A stretch of 64,000 bases of DNA. It comes from an uncultured Lentisphaeria bacterium (GTDB taxonomy: Bacteria; Verrucomicrobiota; Lentisphaeria; Oligosphaerales; Oligosphaeraceae). The stretch is taken from the NCBI GenBank assembly GCA_934661755.1, contig CAKUJM010000007.1, positions 16,478 to 80,477 on the forward strand, read 5' to 3'. This document shows, in pieces, positions 53,473 through 62,301 of this stretch; within the stretch, counting starts at the first letter, position 1; every line of letters begins with the position of its first letter. A model generated the notes under the pieces. The model was given only the letters and a program-made list of their open reading frames with translations, was not told the origin of the DNA and did not search any database. The position numbers and the translations under genes are program-made.

Positions 53473-56400
53473 CTATTCGGCGATTTCGATGATTGCCGGA
53501 TCCGCCGGGGTGATGGCGCATCGGCGGGGGTTGTACATGTCCTCCACCTGCACCGGCGGAACCCGGGATTTACCCGGTGCCAGGCACCGCACCTGGTAGC
53601 GGAAGACGCCCTCGCCCTGGCTCCGGTAGAGTTTTCCGAACCAGAGCAGCCGGTCATGCTCGCGCTCGATCAGCCGGGCGCCGGAAAGCTCTATGGCGCC
53701 ATCCTTCGGCTTGGCGTTCTCCCGCACGCTGGCGCGGGTAAGCAGCGACGGATCCTCGATTTCCATCCCCGCGGGCAGCAAATCGGTGATCACCGCATTC
53801 TCGCAGTCGCTTTCGGCGGCCACGGTGATTTGAACCGTCAGCAGATCGCCGACCTTGAAGGCGGCCACGGGCTTGCCGTCACGCCCCAGGAACTCGCGCT
53901 TGATGGTGAATCCGGAAGCCAGCGGCTCCGGCGGCATCTCCGCCACCCGGTGATGGCGGGTGACATACAACGGCAAGTCGCCGGTGTTGGTGATGACGTA
54001 TTTGCCGGCGGCGGTGACGACATGCGGCGAATATCCCCGCTCCGGGGCCTGCCACTGCGTGGATTGGCCGCCGCACTCGATCTTCGCCTGCAGACGCGCC
54101 TGCACGCCGGAAGAATCCTTGTGCGCAATCATCGAACTGCGGGCCAGCCCCAGCGCGGCCCAGGCATGCTGCTGGGTCGTGAACCACTGCGGCTCATCGC
54201 CGCCGCAAAGCGCATCCAAATCCGCCGACAGCTTGCCGATGGCGGGATCATCCGGCAGAATCCCTCCGAGAATCCACAGCGCCAGGCCGGTGCGGCGCAC
54301 CTGCGAGTCCAGCACGCTGTCGTCATCCGGGCATTGCATGGTGAATTGCGCATTGCGGATGCCCTCCCACAGCTGGCTGCCCTCCGCGGCATACCCGCCA
54401 CGGATCAGCGCCATCGCGCCGAGGAACTTGACAAATGGCGGGCAGTTGTCCTCATTGACCGGGAGCAGATGGGCATATTGGCCGCCGACTTCCGGCGCCA
54501 GCAGCGCCAGCGCATACACCGCCAGCGCATAGTCGGTGGTGTATGGCATCCTCCCCTGGCGCCGGTTGATGAATTTCCGCAGCGTCATCGTCAGACGCTG
54601 CATTCCGGCGGGGCTCATTGCCGCCATTCCGGCGGCATGGGCCTCGGCCTGGAAGAGCATGGCGAAGATGCTGCCGTCACGCCAGCTCTGCCTTCCCTGC
54701 GGCCACATTGCATAGAATCCGTCATGGCATCGCATGGCCTCGATCTGGCGCACCGCCTGGGCGACCTTCTGCTGCGCGCTCTGGCGGAATGCCTCCGGCA
54801 ACACCCCCAGCCGAATCAGCGCGGGAACCGCCAATTGCGGGAAGGCGGTGGCGGTCACCTGCTCCAGACAGCCATACGGATAGCCGTTGAGCCAGTCCAG
54901 ATGCCGCTGCAGCCGGATGGCCGGCGAGCCGATCAGCATCCTGTCGCCGGGGGCGGCCGACAATGACGCCTCATGGACTCCGCCGGGCGGGACCACCACG
55001 GTCTGCACAACGGGACGCGGCGACACCGCCGGCCGCAGGTCAATCACCGTGCTGCCGCGATATTGCACCCCGTCACCGGCGGTGGCCACCAATGTCAGCC
55101 GGAGAGTGTCGCCGGCGCCTTCCTCCGGAATGGCAAAGCTGATCTGCGCGCCGCCCTGGCTGCCGGCGGGAATCTGCACCTTCGACTCCATGGCGGTGGC
55201 GTCGCTGATCGTGCCCTGCTCCACCTTCCAGCACAGATCGAACTGCCCTGCGGCCTCCGAGTGGTTGAAGACGCTTCCCCGCACCGTCAGGCGATCCCCC
55301 GGCGCCGCGAACGCACTGGACAGCGCGGAAACCGTCACCGGATCGCGGACAACTGCGTTCTTCTCGCCGGCGCCGACGGCCTCCCTGCCGACTGCCACCG
55401 CCATGATTCGCAGCGAACCGCTCATCTGCGGATAATTGAATGACGCCCGGGCGGCGCCATCGCCATCCAATGCCACCACCCCGATATGGACGACGGCCGG
55501 CGGAATCACCTCGGTGCGCCGGCGGCCATGCATGTCGGCCATGAGCGCGGCCATCTTCGCCTTGCCCAGCATGTCGCCGCCGCCAATGGCGCCATTGACC
55601 ACCCGCAGAATCGGGAAAAGCGACCGGTAGCTATGGCTCAGCTGGAATGGCGGCTCGTCCTTGCCGAAGAGCGCGTCAAAGGGATTGGGCGTCGCAGTCC
55701 CGCAAAGCGCCAGGACGCCTTCATCCACTCCCCACAGGATCACCTCGCCGTCGGTCAGCGCCTGTCCGCGATGGTCAGTGACCTTGACCACCACCTCGCC
55801 GGCGCTACCGGGACGGGCCACCCCGCCGCGCGGCAATTCCAAATCGACATTGAGCAGATGCAGCCGCTGGTCGATTTTCAAGGCCGCCACTCCGCTGACA
55901 AATGGCGGGTCCGCGCTGCGGGCGGGATCAAAGCCCGGCCCGATCGGTCCGGCGGCGCAAATCTGCACAAAGTAGCTGCTGCGGGTGAGTCCGGCGGGGA
56001 TCTTGACCTCGATGGAGTTTTCGCCGCGCCTGACCGCGAAGGCACGGCTCTGGGGCGGCGTCGAACCGCCGCCGGCCACCATCCACGCCATGCCGTCGAA
56101 GCCGCAGTCAAACGACAGCCTTGCAGTCTGCCCGGGCAGATACCTTTCCGCATCGGTGGCGAAGGAGAGCACATTCGGATTGGCGGAACGCGTCTCGTCC
56201 TCGCCCGCCCAGCACCACACGTCGTTGCTCCACAACCGCTGCTTGCCATCCTGGCCTGTGACCTCAACCACATAGTGCCCGGAGAGCGAGTAGGGAATCC
56301 GGGCCACGCCATCGGCGGAAAGCGCCAGCGCACCGCGGCCGGCCTCCTCTTCGACTTCCTCCCAGACCCGGCGGCGGGTGCCGTCGCCCATGGCGCGCAA

Positions 56401-58278
56401 CAGGTAATTCCAGTCCTTGCGGACCAGCCGGTATTGCAGGGCATCCGCCGGCAATGCCACCGGATTGCCAGCCGGATCCACTGCCTTGAACTGCAATTCG
56501 ATGGCATGGCGGTCGGTGGAGAGCTCCTTCGCCCCCAGATACCACGGCACCGGATGATGGAGCAGCGAAGCGCGCGCCGTCACCGGACGCGTCCCGCCGC
56601 CGCCCGTCACCTCGGCCTCGATGGCGATGCGCACCGGCAGCCGCCGGAACGCCTCGACGGATGCCAGATCCGCCAGGGCGAAGTCACCGCGGAAATCGCC
56701 GGCGTCATCGGTGGACGCCACCGCCGTCTCGCCAGCCAGCTGATCCTGCTGTCCGCGATTCCAGCCAAAGCTGTATCCCCGCCAATCCGACGGCAGCTTC
56801 AGCGGCTCGTGGCTGCACTTCATCTCCAGGCGGACCCGGCCATTGGCCACCGCCTGCCCGAAATAATATGACGCATTGCCGCGCGCCTGGACCATCCGCG
56901 CTCCCGCCATCGCCCCCGAGAGCGTGACGTTGATCTGGTCCGGCATGAATTGCGCCACCTGGAATGGCGCGCTCCCCAAAAACACGTCGCTGCCCGGCAG
57001 GCGGAATCCTATCGACCATCCGCCCAGCAGCGACTCGGCGGCAAGCTCGAATTGCACTTGCGCCACCCCGAAGCCATCGGTGACCACCGGCTTGATGGTC
57101 TTTGCATCCGCAGGGCCGGACAGCACCGCCTCCAATGGCATCCCCGCACAGGGAGCGTCATTGGCGCGATTGCGCAACACCGCCACGCCCCGGATCGTCT
57201 CGCCCGGACGGCAGATCTGGCGATCCGTGAATGCCGCGATCCGCGGATTCTGCATGGCCGGCCGCTCGCTGCCATTGTCGTAGATGTTCAAATAGGCAAT
57301 GTCGCCATCGGCGGGATTGGTCACCAGCAACAGCTCGGCATAGTCATCGCGATCTCCCGGCTCCGGAAGGGAAAAACGCGCTTCGCCATCCAGGCCGGTA
57401 GTGCGATGCGCCAGCAGCTGCTGCTTGTAGCTGTAGACCGCCACTGTGGCTCCGCTGACCGGCTGCTCCGGATGCGCCAGACTCCGCACATTGCAGACAT
57501 ATTCGCCATCCACCTTGCTGAGCATGATGGCCAAGTCGGTGACCACCACCATGGCGTCGTCATTGCGATGGCGGCTGGAAAGCCGAAGCTGGTAGACACC
57601 CGGCCTGCCACGCGGAATCCCCGCATCCGCCAAGTCTATCGCGGTGATCTGGCTCCGGTTGCGGACCGCGTTCTTCGGCGTGATGTCCGAACGGCGGATC
57701 TGCCGCACATAGCGGCTGCTGCCGCTGCTCAGGTAATTAAGCAGCGTCGAGGGATAGGCCTCGCCGACTTCACAATAGAGTTTGTCCGCCAGATTGACTG
57801 AATTTACCGGCAATTCCCAGTATGGTGAATGCAACGGATAGAAGACGCCGCTGGATGCCAGGTTGAACCACGCGTCGCGATCCGGAAACACCACCGTGGC
57901 GTACTGCGCAACCTCGGTCTTCTTCTCCGCCTTCGCGCCTGGAAATCCCGGCATCAGCTTGACCTGGTAGTAGTGCCCCGGCTCGAATTCGCCATGCAGG
58001 CTTATATAGCTGCCCCAGGCCAGAACAAAATCGGGCTTGACCGGCGGCGTGATCTCAATGAGCGACTTGTCGGGAGTGCACCCCAAATCCTCGGAAAAAT
58101 GCAGCTGGATCCCGCCATATTGGTCGGCGGTGGCGTTGGTGATTTCCAATGGCCGCGCCTGACGCGCCGCGGAATCGTCGGCGTCATCGGCAAATGCCGA
58201 CGATGACACCGGCAGGCAATGGATGAAAAACAGTGAAAGACAGGCAAGGATGGTCGAAAAAAGGCGATGTCGTGGCAT
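53473..58278 (-). CDS. Bacterial alpha-2-macroglobulin family protein
   Basis: A 1601-aa protein with a signal peptide (FSTILACLSLFFIHCLPVSS, cleavage likely after SSAFA near 30; no proper lipobox). Multiple macroglobulin-like beta domains cover the first 1000 residues (PGETIRGVAVLRNRA is the typical MG motif), with an alpha-2-macroglobulin domain near 900-1000. The thioester motif CLEQ lies at 1137-1140 within GYPYGCLEQ, followed by an alpha/alpha complement-like domain. Such periplasmic proteins trap foreign proteases and are thought to protect a breached envelope. The usual partner gene pbpC is not adjacent. The intact CLEQ suggests the thioester type is functional. Confidence 0.93.
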   Translation of the reverse strand: MPRHRLFSTILACLSLFFIHCLPVSSSAFADDADDSAARQARPLEITNATADQYGGIQLHFSEDLGCTPDKSLIEITPPVKPDFVLAWGSYISLHGEFEPGHYYQVKLMPGFPGAKAEKKTEVAQYATVVFPDRDAWFNLASSGVFYPLHSPYWELPVNSVNLADKLYCEVGEAYPSTLLNYLSSGSSRYVRQIRRSDITPKNAVRNRSQITAIDLADAGIPRGRPGVYQLRLSSRHRNDDAMVVVTDLAIMLSKVDGEYVCNVRSLAHPEQPVSGATVAVYSYKQQLLAHRTTGLDGEARFSLPEPGDRDDYAELLLVTNPADGDIAYLNIYDNGSERPAMQNPRIAAFTDRQICRPGETIRGVAVLRNRANDAPCAGMPLEAVLSGPADAKTIKPVVTDGFGVAQVQFELAAESLLGGWSIGFRLPGSDVFLGSAPFQVAQFMPDQINVTLSGAMAGARMVQARGNASYYFGQAVANGRVRLEMKCSHEPLKLPSDWRGYSFGWNRGQQDQLAGETAVASTDDAGDFRGDFALADLASVEAFRRLPVRIAIEAEVTGGGGTRPVTARASLLHHPVPWYLGAKELSTDRHAIELQFKAVDPAGNPVALPADALQYRLVRKDWNYLLRAMGDGTRRRVWEEVEEEAGRGALALSADGVARIPYSLSGHYVVEVTGQDGKQRLWSNDVWCWAGEDETRSANPNVLSFATDAERYLPGQTARLSFDCGFDGMAWMVAGGGSTPPQSRAFAVRRGENSIEVKIPAGLTRSSYFVQICAAGPIGPGFDPARSADPPFVSGVAALKIDQRLHLLNVDLELPRGGVARPGSAGEVVVKVTDHRGQALTDGEVILWGVDEGVLALCGTATPNPFDALFGKDEPPFQLSHSYRSLFPILRVVNGAIGGGDMLGKAKMAALMADMHGRRRTEVIPPAVVHIGVVALDGDGAARASFNYPQMSGSLRIMAVAVGREAVGAGEKNAVVRDPVTVSALSSAFAAPGDRLTVRGSVFNHSEAAGQFDLCWKVEQGTISDATAMESKVQIPAGSQGGAQISFAIPEEGAGDTLRLTLVATAGDGVQYRGSTVIDLRPAVSPRPVVQTVVVPPGGVHEASLSAAPGDRMLIGSPAIRLQRHLDWLNGYPYGCLEQVTATAFPQLAVPALIRLGVLPEAFRQSAQQKVAQAVRQIEAMRCHDGFYAMWPQGRQSWRDGSIFAMLFQAEAHAAGMAAMSPAGMQRLTMTLRKFINRRQGRMPYTTDYALAVYALALLAPEVGGQYAHLLPVNEDNCPPFVKFLGAMALIRGGYAAEGSQLWEGIRNAQFTMQCPDDDSVLDSQVRRTGLALWILGGILPDDPAIGKLSADLDALCGGDEPQWFTTQQHAWAALGLARSSMIAHKDSSGVQARLQAKIECGGQSTQWQAPERGYSPHVVTAAGKYVITNTGDLPLYVTRHHRVAEMPPEPLASGFTIKREFLGRDGKPVAAFKVGDLLTVQITVAAESDCENAVITDLLPAGMEIEDPSLLTRASVRENAKPKDGAIELSGARLIEREHDRLLWFGKLYRSQGEGVFRYQVRCLAPGKSRVPPVQVEDMYNPRRCAITPADPAIIEIAE

Positions 58279-58317
58279 GGTCAGTCGTGGCTTTGAAAAA
58301 GAACTTGCGGATAGGAA

Positions 58318-58442
58318 CCTGGAGTCGTGAATCCGGGTGGTTTTGCGTCAGAATGAGGATTTTTCCGGAAACTCACCGGGGAGTGCGTGACAAAGAAAAT
58401 GGCGAAACCTGGCACAAAGGAACCAGCTTCAAGACATTCAGG
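58318..58442. repeat. Family A intergenic hairpin element, copy 3
   Basis: A 125-bp unit resembling the copies at 32154 and 36108, with the shared core GGTTTTGCGTCAGAATGAGG, GAGTGCGTGAC and AATGGCGAAA. Its ends CCTGGAGTC and GACATTCAGG are imperfect complements. It fills most of the gap between the macroglobulin gene and the metallo-hydrolase gene. Confidence 0.8.
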
Positions 58443-58453
58443 AAGGGGGTCTG

Positions 58454-59074
58454 CTATAACTCGGGATTGGCTCCAAGCTCGTTGCCAATGGTGGAGGATT
58501 CCCCATGTCCGGGGTAGATGACGGTATTCTGCGGCAGTGGGGCAAGCACCTCCCTCAGCGATCTCTCCAAGGCGGACTGGCTGCCGCCGGGCAAGTCAGT
58601 CCGGCCGACCCCGCCGCAGAAAAGGGTGTCGCCGGTCAGGCAAATGCCGGCCTCGGCAAAATGGAAGCAACTGCTGCCAGGCGTATGCCCCGGAGTGTGG
58701 AGAATGCAAAATGGCATCCCCGGAATCTGCGGGACGCCCTCCGCCATCGGCGCCGGCAGATTCCTCACATGCGGCAGATATGGCATCAGCTCATTGGCGC
58801 TGGATGAATACATCGGCCGGTCCAGCGGATGCACCCATACCGGAATGCGATAGCGCCGCACCAGTTCCGGCACCGCGCCAATGTGATCGACGTGCGCATG
58901 GGTGAGAAGAATCGCCTGCGGCGCCAGCCCACGGCGATTCAGGGCGTCGATGATCTGGCTGCCATCAGCTCCCGGATCGACTATAATCGCACGGTTGCCG
59001 CCGTCGGCGGAATCATCGTACAGGACGTGACAATTTTCGTAAATGGGCCCGACAACTAGCGTGAAAACATTCAT
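58454..59074 (-). CDS. Metallo-beta-lactamase-fold hydrolase (glyoxalase II-like)
   Basis: A 206-aa protein from the ATG at 59074 (MNVFTLVVGPIYENCHVL). Metal ligands are all present: THAHVDHIG, HTPGHTPGS, LTGDTLFCGG and YPGHGESS. The short length and motif spacing match the YcbL/glyoxalase II-like group, which hydrolyses thioesters such as hydroxyacylglutathione or related substrates. It lies 57 bp after the GT-C gene on minus. Confidence 0.85.
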   Translation of the reverse strand: MNVFTLVVGPIYENCHVLYDDSADGGNRAIIVDPGADGSQIIDALNRRGLAPQAILLTHAHVDHIGAVPELVRRYRIPVWVHPLDRPMYSSSANELMPYLPHVRNLPAPMAEGVPQIPGMPFCILHTPGHTPGSSCFHFAEAGICLTGDTLFCGGVGRTDLPGGSQSALERSLREVLAPLPQNTVIYPGHGESSTIGNELGANPEL

Positions 59075-59131
59075 TGGGAGATGGATGGGTGGGGGTATTT
59101 GGCTGCATGCGCGGCGCAGAGCCACGCGTCC

Positions 59132-60613
59132 CTATTGCTGCAGGCATTTTTTCAAATGCTTGTAGACCAGCCGGTAGTTGGCGCCGCGCAGAAACCGGAT
59201 CTTGCCGCTGCGTTCCTCAGCGGCCAGCAATGGCGAAAGCAACGCCCTGGCCTCGCGGTCGCGATCGTCCAGGAATGCGGCGTAACACTGCAACAGCAGG
59301 ACCGTGTTCTCGCCCTTGCGCTCGGCGCCGCCCAGCAGCGACTCGTCCATGGCGATCCGCCGGGCGATCCACGACAGGAAGGCGGCGTCTTCCCGATGGA
59401 ATGCATCGCTGGCGGCAACCTCGACCGCCTTGGGGTTGAGACGTCCCGGCCGCTCCAGGCACGCACGCGCCAGCGACTCATCGGTGCGCCACTCCGGCAT
59501 CCCCAGCCAGGCCGCCGCCATCATCAGCACGGCAATCGCCGCCAGGACGCCGGCGCCGATGCGATTGCGCGGGATCAGCAGCGCCAGAATCGCCACCGCC
59601 ACCGCGCTGACCAGGTAATTATACCGGTCGCAGTACTCAAAGGCGGTGTAATGCCACAGCCCGACCACCGGCAGGATGGTCCCGCCCAGAAGCAGACACG
59701 CGGCAAGAATCGTCAATGGCGCAATCCCGCGGACCTTCCAGGCATAGAACGCCAACGCCAGAATCGCCAGCGGCATCAGGGTCAGCAACGCCAGATGGTC
59801 GCCCGCCGGCCCGACCGCGGGATAGATCGGATTGGTATTGAAAAGCGGCACCACCGCGCTCATCGGATACCACAGCACGTTGTGGATCCACACCAGCACA
59901 TTGCGCTCCAGCGTCCCCGGATTGTCCTGGGCCGTCATGTACGCCGCCCAAATTGTCGCCAGCACCCCCGCCGCCACCGGAATCAGCACGCCATGACGCC
60001 AGGACTGGCGCCAATCCCGGCGGCAAAGCAGCCAAACCGGGAAAATGCCGATCAGCGGCACCGCCGCCGGCTTGCAGAAGATGGCGCACACGGTGCACAC
60101 GGCGCAGGCGGCATCCCATTGCCAGCGACGCCGCCGGCAGCCCTCCATGAAACAGAGGATCGCCGCGAAGAAAAAGACCCCCATGAGCACATCCTTGCGC
60201 TCCGTGACCCATATCACCGACTCGTTCTTCTGCGGATTCAACGCCCAAATCAGCCCCGCCAGCGCCGCAAAAGGCGGCGGCACCCCCAGCCGGCGCAAAA
60301 TCACGAAGAACATCGCGGTGCAGGCCAGATGCAACGCCAGATTGTGCAGATGATACCCCGCCGGACGAAGGCCGAAGCAGGCGCGATCCAGCATCAGCGA
60401 ATACATCGGCAATGGCGTATAGAGATTCCGGTAATGCCTCATCCCGTAGCGCCTGAAATTCGCCGGCGTCAATTTGAGATGGCGGTTCTCGATGATGAAA
60501 ATGCCGTCGTCCCAATTGTCCAGAAAACCGTAGCGCATCGCCGGCGCATACATTGCGCCAACCAGCAGCAGCGCCAGCGACAGCCATAGCCAGCTTTTAC
60601 GGTTCTCGCTCAT
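59132..60613 (-). CDS. GT-C-fold membrane glycosyltransferase-like protein
   Basis: A 493-aa protein (ATG at 60613; MPM start at 60619 equally possible). About ten transmembrane segments are visible between residues 8 and 395, then a soluble C-terminal helical part. Near the N-terminus the loop FLDNWDDGIFIIENRHLKLT resembles the acidic DDxx(Y)xxEN loop of PMT/TMTC-like GT-C proteins, and NLYTPLPMYSLMLDRACFGL fits the following loop. The likely role is transfer of a sugar from a lipid-linked donor to an extracytoplasmic acceptor. Donor and acceptor are unknown. Confidence 0.65.
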   Translation of the reverse strand: MSENRKSWLWLSLALLLVGAMYAPAMRYGFLDNWDDGIFIIENRHLKLTPANFRRYGMRHYRNLYTPLPMYSLMLDRACFGLRPAGYHLHNLALHLACTAMFFVILRRLGVPPPFAALAGLIWALNPQKNESVIWVTERKDVLMGVFFFAAILCFMEGCRRRRWQWDAACAVCTVCAIFCKPAAVPLIGIFPVWLLCRRDWRQSWRHGVLIPVAAGVLATIWAAYMTAQDNPGTLERNVLVWIHNVLWYPMSAVVPLFNTNPIYPAVGPAGDHLALLTLMPLAILALAFYAWKVRGIAPLTILAACLLLGGTILPVVGLWHYTAFEYCDRYNYLVSAVAVAILALLIPRNRIGAGVLAAIAVLMMAAAWLGMPEWRTDESLARACLERPGRLNPKAVEVAASDAFHREDAAFLSWIARRIAMDESLLGGAERKGENTVLLLQCYAAFLDDRDREARALLSPLLAAEERSGKIRFLRGANYRLVYKHLKKCLQQ

Positions 60614-60725
60614 CGGCATTCATCCAGTGCGCCGCACCGTGAATCCATGGCATCCCCACGGGCCTTCTTGCCGGCTTGGCGTAAAAAAAGTCGCGGGACG
60701 CCTGACGGATCTACGGCACATCACC

Positions 60726-61949
60726 TCAGAAATTGGGGTCGGTGCAGCACTTGAGGTATTCCGGGAAGAAGGCGTGCATTATCCCCGTCTCCAGTCCGCG
60801 CAACTCGGCCAGCCCGCGCATCCGGCCAATCGCCGTGTACCCGGGATTCGCGCAGGGCGGCTTCCGCAGATCGTCCATCATCACATGGCCATGATCCGGA
60901 CGCATCGGAATCCGCCAGTCCGCCCTGCCCTCCTCAAGCCGCCGGATCTGCTCCTCGCAAATCGCCTTGACCAGCCCGAACATGTCCACGCCGCCGCCAA
61001 GGTGGTTGGCCTCGTGGAAGTTGCCGTCCGCGTCATGGCGGGTGCTGCGCAGATGCACAAAACCCACCCGGGACGCGCAGGACTTGAACATCGGCACCAG
61101 GTCGTTATCCCGCCGCGCACTGAACGACCCGGCGCAAAAGTCGATCCCATTGGCCGCGGAACTGCACATCGACAGCAAATTGCTGATGTCCGATGCAGTG
61201 GAGAAGATCCGCGGCAGCCCCAGAATCGGAAACGGGGGATCGTCAGGATGAATCACCATCCGGCAGCCCGCCTCTTCCGCCGCCGGACAGACCTCGTTCA
61301 GGAAAAGCCGGAGATTGCCCTCCAGATCCGCACGGGTGAATCCGTCGTATCTCGACAGCATCGCCCGCACGTCGTCAAGCGTGACTCCCTTGAAGCCCGG
61401 AAAGTTGTCGATGATGTTGCCCTGCAAGGCCAGACGCTGCGACTCATCCAGAGTCGCAAAATAGCTCTTCGCCATCGACAGCGTCTTCTCATCCCAATCA
61501 GCCTCGGCGCCACGGCGCTTGAGGATGAAACAGTCGAAGGCGGCAAACATCTTGCGGTCAAAGAACAGCGCTTCGCTGCCATCCGGCAGCCGATAGTGCA
61601 AATCCGTGCGCACCCAGTCCAGCACCGGCATGAAATTGTAGGTGATGACCGGCACGCCGCAGCTTCCCAGATTGCGCAGCGAAATCCGGTAGTTCTCAAT
61701 GTGCCGCCGGTAGTCACCGGTGCGGGTCTTGATGTCCTCGTGCACCGGCAGGCTCTCCACCACATTCCAGACCATTCCGGCCGCCTCCACCATGCGCTTG
61801 CGCTCCATGATCGCCTCCACCGGCCAGACCTCGCCGTAGGGAATCTGGTGCAGCGAGGTCACCACCCCGTGGGCGCCAGTCTGGCGGATGTCAGAAAGAC
61901 TGACCGTGTCATTGGGGCCATACCAGCGAAAGGACTCCTGCATGAACAT
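60726..61949 (-). CDS. uxuA: Mannonate dehydratase
   Basis: A 407-aa UxuA from the ATG at 61949 (MFMQESFRWYGPNDTVSL). Family motifs: GVVTSLHQIPYGEVW, GMVWNVVESLPVHEDIK, ITYNFMPVLDWVRT, MVIHPDDPPFPILGLPRI, GIDFCAGSF, VGFVHLRSTRH and MRPDHGHVMMDD. It dehydrates D-mannonate to 2-keto-3-deoxygluconate in hexuronate breakdown. It is divergent from rhaA; together they fit use of pectin- or hemicellulose-derived sugars. A TATATT-like box lies near 62028-62033 upstream. Confidence 0.95.
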   Translation of the reverse strand: MFMQESFRWYGPNDTVSLSDIRQTGAHGVVTSLHQIPYGEVWPVEAIMERKRMVEAAGMVWNVVESLPVHEDIKTRTGDYRRHIENYRISLRNLGSCGVPVITYNFMPVLDWVRTDLHYRLPDGSEALFFDRKMFAAFDCFILKRRGAEADWDEKTLSMAKSYFATLDESQRLALQGNIIDNFPGFKGVTLDDVRAMLSRYDGFTRADLEGNLRLFLNEVCPAAEEAGCRMVIHPDDPPFPILGLPRIFSTASDISNLLSMCSSAANGIDFCAGSFSARRDNDLVPMFKSCASRVGFVHLRSTRHDADGNFHEANHLGGGVDMFGLVKAICEEQIRRLEEGRADWRIPMRPDHGHVMMDDLRKPPCANPGYTAIGRMRGLAELRGLETGIMHAFFPEYLKCCTDPNF

Positions 61950-62130
61950 CTCTGTAATTCCCTGATATTGATGATGATTGCTGCGCCGGCGACATAGAAG
62001 GGATCGGAATCGTCCCGACAACAGGCAAATATAACCTGAATCCGTGAAACCTGGCCCGTCAGGGACGCAAATTTATTGCCGCCGTTCCAATGCGGTTACA
62101 AACAGACATAAAAATATGGGTATTGTGCAT

Positions 62131-62159
62131 TGTCCTTCCACGGGTAATTGGCTATAATA
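62131..62159 (+). promoter_or_regulatory. Sigma-70-type promoter of rhaA
   Basis: TTGTCC (62131-62136) and a perfect TATAAT (62154-62159) are separated by 17 bp. Transcription would start near 62166, giving a leader of about 136 nt with a small GC hairpin (TCCCC-TTGCC-GGGGA near 62202). No repressor site stands out. The rest of the 352-bp uxuA-rhaA gap holds only a partial family A end near 62036. Confidence 0.75.
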
Positions 62160-62301
62160 ATGATGGGAAGGGGAAAAACGGAAGATTCCCTCCCGCGGTC
62201 TCCCCTTGCCGGGGAAAACTGCGCCCGGATGGGGGTGGCCATCGCCCCTGAACTGCCATCGCGCATGGCCTCGCATTCCACCTAATAGTGCAACAACAAC
62301 C

